Below are positions 20,596 to 31,639 of a DNA stretch of 64,000 nt, one piece after another (positions within the stretch are counted from its first letter, which is position 1; the number at the start of each line of letters is the position of its first letter). Both the position numbers and the translations under genes were made by a program. Source of the DNA: Papio anubis (lineage: Eukaryota; Chordata; Mammalia; Primates; Cercopithecidae); assembly GCF_008728515.1 (NCBI RefSeq), contig NC_044978.1:142895787-142959786 (forward strand), in the 5' to 3' direction. The notes beneath the pieces were generated by a model. The model searched no databases. It worked only from the letters and a program-made list of their open reading frames with translations, and was not told the DNA's origin.

Positions 20596-22158
20596 TGAGA
20601 GGTGACAACATGTTAGCAGGCCTCACTCACTCTCTGTGCCTCCTTGGTCTCGGCGTCCACTCTGGCCACACTTGAGGAGTCCTTCAGCCCACCGCTGCAC
20701 TGTGGGAGCCCCTCTCTGGGCTGGCCAAGGCCAGAGCAGGTTCCCTCTGCTTGTGGGGAGGTGTGGAGGGAGAGGTGCGGGCAGGAACTGGGGCTGCACG
20801 CAGCACTCACAGGCCAGTGCCAGTTCTGGGTGGGCATGGGCTCAGTGGTCCCTGCACTCAGAGTGGCCGGCCGGCACCACCGGCCCTGGGCAGTGAGGGG
20901 CTTAGCACCTGGGCCAGCAGTTGCAGAGGGTGCACCAGGTCCCCCAGCACTGCTGTCCCACCCACGCCGCACTCGAATTCTCACCGGGCCTCAACCACCT
21001 CCCCATGGGGCAGGGCTTGGGACCTGCAGCCTGCCCTGCCCGAGCCATCCCCACGGGTGGGCTCCCATTTGACTTGAGCCTCCCTAACAGGCGCTGCCCC
21101 CTGCTCTGTAGCACCCGGTCCCATTGACTGCCCAAGGGCTGAGGAGTGTGGGAGCGTGGTGCAGGACTGGCAGGCAGCTTTGCCCGCAGTCCTGGCATGG
21201 GATCCACTAGGCGAAGCCAGCTGAGCTCCTAAGTTGGGTGGGGACTTGGAGAACTTTTATGTCTAGCTAAAGGTTTGTAAATGCACCAATCAGCACTTTG
21301 TGCCTAGCTCAAGTTTTGTAAACGCACCAATCAGCACCCTGTGTCTAGCTCAAGGTTTGTAAATGCACCAATAAGCACTCTGTCAAAATGTACCAATCAG
21401 CTCTGTGTAAAGTGGACCAATCAGTAGGATGTGGGTGGGGCCAGATAAGGGAATAAATGGAGGCCACCCCAGCCAGAAGAGGCAACCCACTCGGGTCCCC
21501 TTCCAGGCTGTGGAAACTTTGTTCTTTCACTCTTCGCAATAAGTCTTGCTGCTGCTTACTCTCTGGGTCTGCGCCGGCTTTGTAAATTGTAACACTCATG
21601 GTGAAGGTCTGCAGTTTCACTTGTGAAGCCAGTGAGACCACGAACCCTCTGGAAAGGATGAACAACTCTGGATGGGAGGAACAAACAAGTCCGGACGCAC
21701 CACCTTTATGAACTGTAACACTCACCATGAAGGTCTGCAGCTTCACTCTGGAGGCCCGCAAGACTACAAACCCACTGGAAGGAATGAACAACTCCAGATG
21801 TACCACCTTTAAGAGCTGTAACACTCACTGTGAAGATCTGCAGCTTTATGAACGGTAACACTCACCGTGAAGCTCTGCAGCTTCACTCCTGCAAGACCAC
21901 AGACTCACCGGAAGGAATGAACAACTCCAGATGCACCACCTTTAAGAGCTGTAACACTCACTGTGAAGATCTGCAGCTTCACTCCTGAAGTCAGCAAGAC
22001 CATGAACCCACCAGAAGGAATAAACTCTGGACCCATCTGAACATCTGAAGGAGCAAACTGTGGACACACAATCTTTAAGAACTGTAACGCTCACCGCGAG
22101 GGTCCACGGCTTCATTCTTGAAGTCAGCAAGACCAAAAACCCACCAATTCTAGACACA
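20596..22158 (+). repeat. 3' LTR, LTR12 family
   Basis: 1563 bp, from TGAGAGGTGACAACATG to CCAATTCTAGACACA. It has five CCAAT boxes (21286, 21327, 21368, 21393, 21417), GATA-like 'ccagataagg', TATA-like AATAAAT at 21452 and AATAAG at 21538 in place of the poly(A) hexamer. It carries about six U5 units beginning 'gtaacactcac' (near 21587, 21714, 21818, 21854, 21950, 22083), against three in the 5' LTR. ORFs of 80-159 codons here are not genes. Confidence 0.93.
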
Positions 22159-22162
22159 AAAG

Positions 22163-23514
22163 CACTATGGAGACCTAGAGTGAGAGTTACTCCCATCAGT
22201 TATGTGGTCCAATCTCACACTCAAACAGTAGTTTGTTCTGTTATCCCTAGTAGGTGACCATCTCATGCCTGCATGATTACTTCTAGTAGCAAAGGTCCTG
22301 CCCATTTTAATTTTGGATTTCTCTATATTGAAAAAAAAAAAATCCCATGTTCTCATAAGTTTTACTCAATAGTATTTCTTCCATCATCTAAAATAACATA
22401 CAATTAGTCAATATGTGTGTCTTTTAAATACTTAAACCATCTTTCATTCATCTTCTCAAGTAAAATACTTCAAAGAGCCCTTCTTTAACCACTAAAGCCT
22501 CTTCCTTTGTTCTATTCCTGATATGAGATAAAATGTTTAAATTAACAGAACATGTGAGACATGGTCAGAAAAACACCTGTTGCCAAGTGGTTGTATTCAC
22601 ATCCAGATTCTAGGGTCAATTGTGGGAATGGTGCCACTTGCAAAGTTAGATGTTCAGCATGGGTCATGGTGATGGGGCAAGCTATGGTATTTGTCATTCA
22701 AAATAGTGGCTATGTTGTCTCCATGGAGTTCATTCTCTGGAACTGTTCTGTGGTTCTCGTTTCCACCTAGTCCTTTTTATTCCTACCCATTACATAAGTT
22801 TCATTTCCCAATCTCTTCTGCAAATATTTCAATGTATTCATTTGCTGCTTGTATCAACCAGAGATATCTTTTTGCTTAGCTTTATAAACTCTGATTGCCA
22901 CTGATACTTCTTTTCAAATAATCACCTGTTTATAAAACATTTATTTTGTGAAAGCTATCAGTCATACCAAATGCTATAAATATCAATAAGACCTGTGCTT
23001 GGTCATACTGTCATATGGCCTTAAAATCAATCATAGGGTTATCACTCTAGGATTTATTGAAATAGGTTGTTTCTAGTTTCATCTTGTATCTTGGAAAATT
23101 ACATTTTGAGATGCCTTAGCTTACATTCTGTGCACAACAGAAATCAGAACTCAAACTGGAAACATTGTACTCTTGTTCTAGGATTAGCGTGATGCAGGTA
23201 GAAGTGTTAGCAGTCCTAATATGAGTGCCTATGGTTGATGAGCAGCAAAGAAGGAAACTAGGCCTAGTTTAAACTGGGGTTTAAACTAACAATCTAATCA
23301 CAGAAAGAAAGTTGTATGAGATTGTATTATCAAGCAGAGATCAGAACTGGATATGCAGAAATGATATGTGGTGTAGTAAGTTTCTGAAATAATTTTTGTA
23401 ATTCCAGGCCACTTGATTTCCTAATCAAAGTTTGCAGTCAAATTTCTCATTTGTGTGAGATGACTCACATCTTCAGCCTCAATGTTTTTCCTTCTCAGCA
23501 CTTTTATATTTTTC
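22163..23514. other. Unassigned sequence after the provirus
   Basis: No gene is evident. It includes an A-run at 22330-22342 and the source copy (22539-22590) of the templated insertion described at 25217. Confidence 0.5.
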
Positions 23515-23872
23515 ATTTTTTTTTTTATTTTAATAACTGTGGGGATACAAGTGGTGTTTGCTTACATGGATGAATTGTATAGTGATGAAGACTAGCATTT
23601 CAGTGCATACATCAATTGAGTAGTGTACATTTTACCCAATAGGTAGTTTTTCATCTTTCACCCCTCTTCACTTGCCTCTCCCTTTCTGAATCTCCGGTGT
23701 CCATTATATGACTCTGTTTGTCTTTGAATACTCATAGCTTAGCTCCCATTTATAAGTATATGGTTTTTCATTACTGAGTTACTTTACTTACAATAATGAC
23801 CTCCAGTTCCATCCAAGTTGTTGCAAAAGATATTATTTCATTCCTTATTGAGACTGATTAGTATTCCACTGT

Positions 23873-23910
<38 letters not shown>

Positions 23911-24045
23911 CACGTTTTCTGGGTTCCATATCTTTGCAATTATGAATTGATCTGCAATAAATTTACATGTACAGGTGTCTTTTTGATATAGTGACTTATT
24001 TTCCTTTAGGTAGATATCCAGTGGTGGGATTGACAGGTCAAATTA
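23515..24045 (-). mobile_element. L1 3' end (antisense, older type)
   Basis: Read in antisense it shows an L1 3' region: T-rich start, 'tagtgatgaagactagcatt', 'tccagttccatccaagttgt', 'tgggttccatatctttgcaa', then 'tagatatccagtggtgggat'. It is 5'-truncated. A CA microsatellite has expanded inside it. Confidence 0.85.
23875..23908. repeat. (CA)n microsatellite
   Basis: About 17 uninterrupted CA units lie within the antisense L1, at the place where L1 normally has a TG/TA-rich 'ccatggtgtatat' segment. A polymorphic length is likely. Confidence 0.95.
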
Positions 24046-24492
24046 GCCTCAACTTTAGAATGCTGCTGCTATGTTTAAATATCCCAGACCTACTGGGAGA
24101 GTTCTGATGTTAATGGATGACAGCTACATTACACCAAGAGTGGTTTTACAGTAGAAATAAATTGAGTGCTCATGAAGTAACCTTAATTGTAACTCAAGGA
24201 GAATGTCCTAACTCTAGTATGTTGAAATGAGTCCACTAGAGCTTAGTTTATCTTAGTTGAATTTTCCTTGATTTTCTGAAATTGCATCACATTCTTATTT
24301 CCTTCTAGGTCACAAAGAAGATATGGCTGTTGTGTCTTTTAAACATCTTTTATATTTGTAACATGCAAAACAAACCTAACCACGTAGGCTGGAACTAGTT
24401 AAAGAAGTGGAAACATATCAAACTAACTAGCAATAAAAATATTGGATGTTACATTTATCCTTTCATGTTTTAAATCAACTGCAACCTATCTA
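24046..24492. other. Unassigned unique sequence
   Basis: Nothing recognised. Confidence 0.5.
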
Positions 24493-24496
24493 TTAG

Positions 24497-25061
24497 TGTG
24501 TCCAGAATTTATTCCTTCTGGTGGGTTCTTGGTCTCGCCAACTTCAAGAATGAAGCCGCAGACCCTTGTGGTAAGTATTACAACTCATAAAGGTAGTGCA
24601 GACCCAAAGAGTGAGCAGCAGCAAAATTTATTGTGAAGAACAAAAGAACAAAGCTTCCACAGCATGGAAGGGGACCCGAGCAAGTTGCTGCTGCTGGCTG
24701 CCTGGCCAGCTTTTCTTCCCTTGTTTGGCCCCACCCACATCCTGCTGATTGGTCCATTTTACAGAGCACTGATTGGTCCATTTTACAGAGTGCTGATTGG
24801 TACGTTTACAATCCTTTAGCTAGACACAGAGTGCTGATTCATGTGTTTGTAAATTTACAGAGTGCTGATTAAGGCATTTACAATCCTTTAGCTAGACACA
24901 GAGTGCTGATTGGTGCATTTTTACAGAGTGCTGATTGGTGTGTTTACAATCCTTTAGCTAGACACAGAGTGCTGATTGGTGCGTTTACAATCATTCAGCT
25001 ACACAGAAAAGTTCTGCAAGTCCCTGCTGGACCCAGGAAGTCCAGCTGGCTTCACCTCTCA
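24497..25061 (-). mobile_element. Solo LTR12, short subtype, antisense
   Basis: On the minus strand it runs from TGAGAGGTGAAGCCAGCTGG to CAGAATT-type U5 ending ...GGACACA (24497 on this strand). It lacks the GC-rich 5' third of the LTRs at 12.7 and 20.6 kb, so it resembles the shorter LTR12 subtypes. Six ATTGG (antisense CCAAT) boxes lie between 24748 and 24980. An antisense AATAAA is at 24627-24632. Flanking tetranucleotides are TTAG (24493-24496) and GTAG (25062-25065), which fits a 4-bp target duplication with one substitution. There is no internal sequence, as after LTR-LTR recombination. Confidence 0.88.
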
Positions 25062-25192
25062 GTAGGTTGAATTTGGGCTATTAATCACTCTTAATTTTAC
25101 ATTCTGTAGATAATCTAGTATGTGGAAAGCAAGCAGGCTTTGAAAACAGCCTGAACTATCTCAGCTACTTTCTGAAACTTAGAGAAAGTAAC

Positions 25193-25289
25193 TGGAGCTC
25201 TCTGAACTTCAGGTTCAAATTAACAGAACATGTGAGACATGATCAGACAAACACCTGTTGCCAAGTGGAGCTCTCTGAACTTCAGGTTC
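25193..25289 (+). other. Templated insertion flanked by 24-bp direct repeats
   Basis: An identical 24-bp sequence beginning TGGAGCTCTCTGAACTTCAG occurs at 25193-25216 and 25266-25289. The 49 bases between (25217-25265) match 22539-22587 with only two substitutions, and the match continues into TGG. The source locus lacks the 24-bp flank, so the copy moved from 22.5 kb to 25.2 kb in the same orientation. It is not a known mobile element. Confidence 0.88.
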
Positions 25290-26260
25290 TCATCTGTTTA
25301 TCGAAATTATTTATGACACTTCTTACTGGATTTGAAGATAATAGATGACATATGGAAGAATCAAACATAACACAGAAACTGGAACAGAGCGGGTAGATAC
25401 AAAAAAACATTATTCTCCCTTTCTATCACCATTTCCTTGCCTTTCCTACCTTGTTTTTGACAATTTCTGCATTTCATTCCCTGGTTGCTCTTTTGAGGGG
25501 AACTTCCTAGCTGTGGCTCACACTTATTAGAGAGTAGTTTGAAAATTTTCATGATAATTTGTATAGGTTTTTTCTGTGAAATAACATTACCAAAAAGTAC
25601 ACGAATATATGTAAGCAAGCCCCTGCAACTAAAAACTAATACATACAAGATTTTCTTATAATCACATTTCTGACATTTACATTAATATTATTTAGCTTTT
25701 TAAAAATTTATTCTGTTTCCCATTAGGAAACAGTAGTGGATACCAAATGTTGAAAAGGAAAACTTTTCCTTTTATTGAGCTGGGAAACTTAAAACTGAGA
25801 AATTTCATTAACATTTGTTTTCATTTTTTGTGCATTGGTGAATTGGGAAAACTTGACATTATTTGACTCTTGTGTAAGTATACTACTCAATACTCCATTT
25901 TGCAGAAACTAAGATACAATGATGTCATTCTATAACACCTTGATTTGTCACAGTCCTCCTGCATGGACATATTTTCCAGTATCTGAACCATATCTATAGA
26001 TTCTAGACTCTACTTTTCAAATTCCATTCTATTTAATGCATAATATATTTGCTAAATATTACGATCATTGTCTGTCATGCTATTTTTTTTCTCAGTGACG
26101 TTTAGCTTTTAATTCCTAAGTAGAAAAACCCCAAAAATATATAGCCTGAGCTGACATCTTTGGAGTAATGCCAAAGGCAATACTTTCAAGATTGGTCTGC
26201 AGTCTTTCTATGTTGTTTTATTATTTTATTGCTAAGCAGGCCTTCATCTCAAGGAGATGG
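25290..26260. other. Unassigned unique sequence
   Basis: AT-rich. Only short motif-free ORFs on either strand. Confidence 0.5.
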
Positions 26261-26264
26261 TATC

Positions 26265-26445
26265 AACTTACCCTTTTTGTGATATTCAAAGCATCTCAAT
26301 GTTACTTCAAAGTGGTCTCTTGAATCCTACTATTTGTTTTCCACCCATAATGCTAGCCTAGTTCAAGCTTTATTAACTTTCATATGAACTAGTACAATTT
26401 CTTCCTATCTCATCTATTTTCCTCATCTCTAAATTCCTACTTATT
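26265..26445 (+). repeat. Possible L2 (sense) fragment
   Basis: The order 'gctagcctagttcaagcttt', 'actagtacaatttcttccta' and the CT-rich continuation parallels the L2 'ccctagtccaggcc...ctactgcaacagcctcct' region. Strongly diverged. Confidence 0.4.
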
Positions 26446-27040
26446 TCTTCAGTGAGTAGAGAAAATAGATAAGTAGTCAGAGATTTGTTCATGTCAGGCA
26501 TTGCATGATTTCCCACACATTAGTCTTTAAGCAATGGTGCATGGTAAAGAGGCTGTTTATTAATATCTAAACTAAAGGCAAGAATCACAAGTTACAGTTA
26601 CAGCTGCTTTAGTATAAAATAAGAGATGTTAAGAAAAAAAATTAGAAGATTTAGAGATTGATTAAATAGAGATATGGGAAAAGATTAAAGGGTGGGGAAG
26701 GAGTTTGAAGCCTCTCTAGCTTCTAGCTTGGCTGCTGGAATAAATTGTGATTCTGCTCTTTAAAATATGAGATTCAAGAGAAGAATGAGATTTGGACTCA
26801 AAATATCTTATTCATTTTGAACCCAGTTGAGTATTAGTTTTCTATGGGAAGATACGCTACAGCATCTAAAATATTTAACATATGGATCTGGATCTCAGGG
26901 ATTTAGTTTATGGTATATATGTGTTTTTCAGAATTATTAATTAAAAGTGGTAGTTAAAAACATGTAAAAAATCTGAGTGCTCACCAAGAGCACATTGACT
27001 AACCAGAAAAGAGAACAAACGGAACCATAGGAAACATGAG
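26446..27040. other. Unassigned unique sequence
   Basis: No feature recognised. Confidence 0.5.
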
Positions 27041-27044
27041 CAAC

Positions 27045-27335
27045 TGTAATTAGGACAGAGACTAAGGAGTTAACAAAATTCAGAATGAGAAGACAGAATT
27101 AAGAGTACCAATGAGAAGAACAAAGAGAGGGTGATGTCTCAGAAGGCAAGGACAAAAGATGTTCATGAAGGAAGCAGTCAACAATGGAAAAAAAAATAAG
27201 ATAAGGAATAAAAACATTCATTGAAAATGGCGATAGAAAAGTCATTAAAGATATTCAGAACAATTTAACTGGGGTTGTTGGTATGGTATCTGGTAGGTTA
27301 AAGAGTAAATAGATAGAAAGTAAAGAAATAGTTGG
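27045..27335 (-). repeat. Possible L2 (antisense) fragment
   Basis: 'aataagataaggaataaaaa', 'gaaaatggcgatagaaaagt' and 'taaagagtaaatagatagaa' follow the antisense L2 ORF order (usual form: agtaagatgaggactgaga, then gttgaagagtgaatggga). Low identity. Confidence 0.35.
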
Positions 27336-27339
27336 GGTT

Positions 27340-28015
27340 TTAAAAATATTATTTTATTTTTTGGGATCCTTTTCATGAATTGAAGTGAGTGAAATATAAA
27401 AGAGAGAATTATTGTTCTTCATTTTGTTTTAAATGGACAGGTTTGATGATATTATGACATGAACCAAGAGCCAATTGTAACCTAAAAATTAAAAATATGC
27501 AGAACATAGAAAATAATTAATTAAATATTATCTTAGACAAGATAATATCAACTAGAAAGTTGAACTTTGATAAAGAAAAGTCTGTTCTAATAATGAGAAA
27601 GAAAGTCAATATACATATAATATACATATTTGTAAGTTTGAGAATGGACAGTTAAAACTGTCCTACAAGATTATCTATGTCTTCTCTCTGAATTAGGGAA
27701 AAATCTACTACTAAGAAAGATGAGAGTGAATTGAAAGAGTAGATTAATCTTAAATTAGATAGAAAAAAAAAAGAAAGGTTTAATGCAGGACTTCTTATGA
27801 CTTCACGGACATTCGAAGATCGTCCACAATTTTTACTCATCTTGTGCCCTTGTGTAAATCATACTCATGTTTTCTTATCCAAAAATTAGCTTGCATGGAG
27901 GCCTTGTCTAAAACCCCCAAGGAAGTTGCAATTATTTTTTTGTACTTCCTCAATACCTTGTTATATCACTAAACTATTGAATTGTAATGTTCTGCTTATT
28001 TTGTTTATAAAAGTA
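27340..28015. other. Unassigned unique sequence
   Basis: AT-rich. The 62-codon minus-strand ORF at 27652-27840 has no motif. Confidence 0.5.
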
Positions 28016-28019
28016 GTCA

Positions 28020-28190
28020 TTATTTGTTGAGGATCTATGAAACGTCAAGAATTATTTTAAGTGCATATATCTGAAAACATATAATGAAGTGCCTACTGAT
28101 GTAATTATTTCACAAACATGAAAACTCAGCAAAACAAGTTAAGTAACGCAGCAATCATGAGTGATTAAACAAATAAACCTCCAGTTTCCC
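28020..28190 (+). repeat. MIR element (diverged)
   Basis: The order 'aagaattattttaagtgcat', 'tgatgtaattatttcacaaa', 'aaacaagttaagtaacgcag' mirrors the MIR core. Identity is low. Confidence 0.45.
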
Positions 28191-28214
28191 TGACTTTAGT
28201 TATTTTGACATTCT

Positions 28215-28352
28215 GTTCTCCTCCCCTCATGAGCTGTAAATTATTTAACAGTAGGGGTGGAATAATATTCATTTTATATGTTCCATGCCTCCATCAGTCA
28301 CTGATTTACTGCTGGTGCTCAGTAATAAATGTTAGTTGAAAGAAAAATGAAT
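28215..28352 (+). repeat. L2 3' end (sense)
   Basis: 'catgagctgtaaattattta', 'tgctggtgctcagtaataaa' and 'tgttagttgaaagaaaaatg' follow the L2 terminal sequence. Confidence 0.6.
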
Positions 28353-28539
28353 AGATATCAATTATTGTTTGCCTTTTTTTCTTTTATCTCAAGTACATGA
28401 GTGATTTTTTTAAAAAGTCATATTTTTAATTATGGAAAAGCAGCCTTTTCCTTCCAATAGTAGCTGATTATTTTAAATAAAAACAAAAAATATAAATATT
28501 AATAAATCATGTCCCTTAATCTTCTTTATCTATGAAGTA

Positions 28540-28690
28540 CTTTGTATTGATACATAATAGTTGTACATTTCTGTGGGGCACATGTGATATTTTGTTACAT
28601 GCATAAAATAGGTAATAATCGAGTCAGAGTTTTTAGGGTATCACCTTGAATATTTACTATTTTTCTTTGTTGGAAACATTTCATCCTTTT
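28540..28690 (-). repeat. L1 3' UTR fragment (antisense)
   Basis: 'ttgatacataatagttgtac', 'ggggcacatgtgatattttg' and 'ttacatgcataaaataggta' are the antisense form of an older L1 3' UTR. Confidence 0.6.
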
Positions 28691-29397
28691 TTCTAACTAT
28701 GGTTTGTCATGTTTACTCCTTTAACTTACTTTGCCATTTCCATCTTAGGCAATATTAATATTTCCTGAAGTACTATCAATTCCATCAACATTTCTAATAG
28801 AAAAGTGAGAGCTGCTAGACAACTTCCAGTTCCCCCTTTGCTTATTAATTTTTGTATGCTTAAAATATGACCAATATGGACACCTACTCTGTACCCACAA
28901 ATTTAAAAAAGAAAATAATGCTAGTAATTTGTAAGGCCAATTGGCTATGATTGTTTCATTTATGTTATATACTAATAGTTACATATATATATAGTCCATA
29001 TCTACATCTGTTTTGCATAACAACTCTTTTCAAACATTCTCTATACAGTGACACATAAGCATTTTATAGACCACTTAACACATTATAGTGCTATGTATAA
29101 TTTTTCCTTTAAAAATGAAATATACTTAGATCCACAAACTCTTCAGAATTATTACATATCAAATGTTGCTTAAGAAATTGCCAAAAAGAATAACATAAAT
29201 TTTGAAAAAATAGTTACCAAAATCTCAAAAGCCTAACTGAAGGAATTTTACATAAAATATTCTGTACTAATATGTCTGATGGGTGTTAAACTGATCTAGC
29301 TTTTAAAAGTGTCTGAAACAAGAGAAATAAGTGAGGTAAAGTATAAAAAACTAGACAATTATACTGTATATAGATGTGCAATTAAGAGTTGACATCT
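28691..29397. other. Mostly unassigned sequence
   Basis: The short stretch at 28868-28912 ('cctactctgtacccacaaat') resembles an L1 3' terminus in sense. Nothing else is recognised. Confidence 0.45.
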
Positions 29398-29701
29398 GGC
29401 CGGCGCGGTAGCTCACGCCTGTAATCCCAGCACTTTGGGAGGCCAAGGCGGGCGGATCACGAGGTCAGGAGATTGAGACCATCCTGGCTAACATGGTGAA
29501 ACCCCGTCTCTACTAAAAATACAAAAAAATTAGCTGGGTGTGGTGGCGGGCGCCTGTAGTCCTAGCTACTCGGGATGCTGAGGCAGGAGAATGATGTGGA
29601 CCCGGGAGGCAGATCTTGCAGTGAGTCGAGGTCGTGCCACTGCTCCCCAGCCTGGGAGACAGAGCAAGACTCTGTCTCAAAAAAAAGAAAAAAAAAAAAA
29701 A
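29398..29701 (+). mobile_element. Alu element (AluY-like)
   Basis: Full length, from GGCCGGCGCGG to an A-rich tail. 'gagattgagaccatcctggc' and 'gaggtcaggaga' are typical of AluY. The right arm has a few substitutions. Confidence 0.95.
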
Positions 29702-29705
29702 TCCT

Positions 29706-30860
29706 TCACAGCAAATTAATTATAAATATCTTTAAATAATATTAAAATAATGGTCAGAAATTTATTTTCAGATATTATCTACCTGTTGAGGACCATAATT
29801 ATTATTAAAATAATACAAATTAGAAGTACACATATAAAAACATTTACATCAGTTTTGGCATGATACAAAGAACAATACTTTCTTTTGTTATCCGGGTTTT
29901 ACCCTCTGACTTCCTCTTGTTATCAAGGTTTTACCCTCTGTTCATACACAAGTTTTTGAGTTTGTTTATAGCACCTGTAAATACATATGAAAAGACATTC
30001 TGCTTCCTTTTTAACTAAAACTTAAATCCAAATCCAAAGACATATTCCAAGTTTTTTGAGGTTGGACACTGAAATGCATACAATAATATATACTTCAAAC
30101 ATACTTACCTATAAAGTTTTCTAAACTATTGTGTTTTATCTTTTTAATGGTAATTGTTAACTGCCATCTCCACCTGTTTTCAAGCTTAAAATATTTCAGA
30201 TAGCTTGAGGTATGCATGCTTATCTAAATGGCATTTTTTAAAAACAAGATTCTCTATACTCTTGGTGTTTTGCAGGTTTCTAAGTCTTCATTTTAAGTGA
30301 CAGGAAAATAGTCTTAACTTATTTTTAAAAATTGACAATATTTTAAAGGCACTGTACCTGTAAGCCAAGCTACATTAGAGCTTTTTATGAACAAAATATA
30401 TTAAGACCTAGAGTGAAATTTACCTGAGGTGAAAATATAACGGTCCTGATCTCATTTATGTTTTTAGTATCTAGTGTTGACATATTTATATCTATGGTTG
30501 CCTGAAATTACCTCTGGTTGACAATTACCATGTCTGTTTTTGAGAATATAAAAACATCAAATCAGTAACAGAATGAACTTCTTATCCTAAAACATCCTAG
30601 TAATAGCTTAAGTCTATGATAGATTTTGCTACTCTAAATAGTAGTTGCAATTTCAACTCAAGTACATATGATAAGTTTTATAAGAGTTGGATTATGTTTT
30701 CTTCTCTATATAAAAAGCACAGCTACCATGTTGTCCTCAATTTATACAATGTGAAAAATTGCCCTTTGGTATTATTCAATAAAGTGGCTGTTCCATATTT
30801 TGATGATCTTTCCATGCCAGTAATATTTCCACACTTTCCTATAATTGCATCTCATAGATA
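29706..30860. other. Unassigned unique sequence
   Basis: AT-rich, with motif-free ORFs near 30616-31081. Confidence 0.5.
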
Positions 30861-30869
30861 ATTTTGTTA

Positions 30870-31312
30870 ACCCTTGCCCTTTTCACAGATTATTTTTACA
30901 ATCATATAATGCTACCAATTATATTTTCTGTTTACACATTTTCCATATTGAAATTTCAATGGTACTGAAATTTATAGGGAATTTTAGGGACAATGGTATA
31001 GATATTTTTAAAAATCATAATAGATATTATGGTTTTGCGCTCCAAAAATCTACACAAATTTATACTTCCACTAAAAGTTAATGAAAGTGCATATTTTTTC
31101 ACTCTCTTGAAGAGTATATTAGTAATTTATCAATATCTACGAGATATATAAAAGTACCTTGTTATTGTTTCAAACTACATGTCTTTATTATCTGGGCAGA
31201 ACATTCTATGCATGTATTGGACTTTACTTTGCCTTTTTCTGATAACATACCATTTGTCCATGATTTCTATTCACTTATTTGCCTTAAAAGAAATTATTCA
31301 GAAGCTAGTTTT
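30870..31312 (-). repeat. Possible ancient L1M (antisense)
   Basis: 'acttccactaaaagttaatg' through 'ctttactttgcctttttctg' resembles the antisense 3' ORF2 region of old mammalian L1s. Low identity. Confidence 0.35.
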
Positions 31313-31317
31313 GTTGC

Positions 31318-31616
31318 TTTTTTTTTTTTTTTTTTAAAGACAGGTTCTCAATCACTTGCCCAGACTGGAGTGTAGTGACACAATCTCCACTATTGCAACC
31401 TCCACCTCCCGGGCTCAAGTGACTCTCCTGCCTCAGCCTCCTGAGTAGCTGGGACTACAGATGCTTATCTAATTATTATTATTTTTATTTTTAGCTGAGA
31501 CAGATTTTCTCCAGGTTCCCCAGGCAGGCTGGTCTCCAACTCCTGGGCTCAAGTGATTCACGGACTTCAGACTCCCAAAGTGTTGGAATTACAGGCATGA
31601 GCCAGCACACCCGGCC
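31318..31616 (-). mobile_element. Alu element (antisense, AluJ-like)
   Basis: Runs from a T-run at 31318 to 'gccagcacacccggcc'. 'cctgggctcaagtgattca' and 'cctcctgagtagctgggact' are AluJ-type positions, so this is one of the oldest Alus here. It sits within old L1M-like sequence. Confidence 0.93.
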
Positions 31617-31639
31617 ATTTTGTTTCTATTCTTACTGGT

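Larger units (their letters stand above)
12718..22158 (+). mobile_element. ERV9 (LTR12) provirus, two LTRs, coding regions decayed
   Basis: A class I (gammaretrovirus-like) endogenous retrovirus. The order is 5' LTR, primer-binding site, leader, gag, pro-pol, env-TM, polypurine tract, 3' LTR. The LTRs begin TGA and end CA. The host sequence immediately outside is AAAG on both sides (12714-12717 and 22159-22162), a 4-bp target duplication that shows the two LTRs belong to one integration event. The LTRs match the LTR12 family by their CCAAT-rich U3 repeats, GC-rich 5' part and U5 repeat ('gtaacactcac'). The internal part is about 6.5 kb. Integrase and env surface regions were not recognised and look largely lost. 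Every coding region has stops or frame changes, so it cannot encode functional products. Confidence 0.92.
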
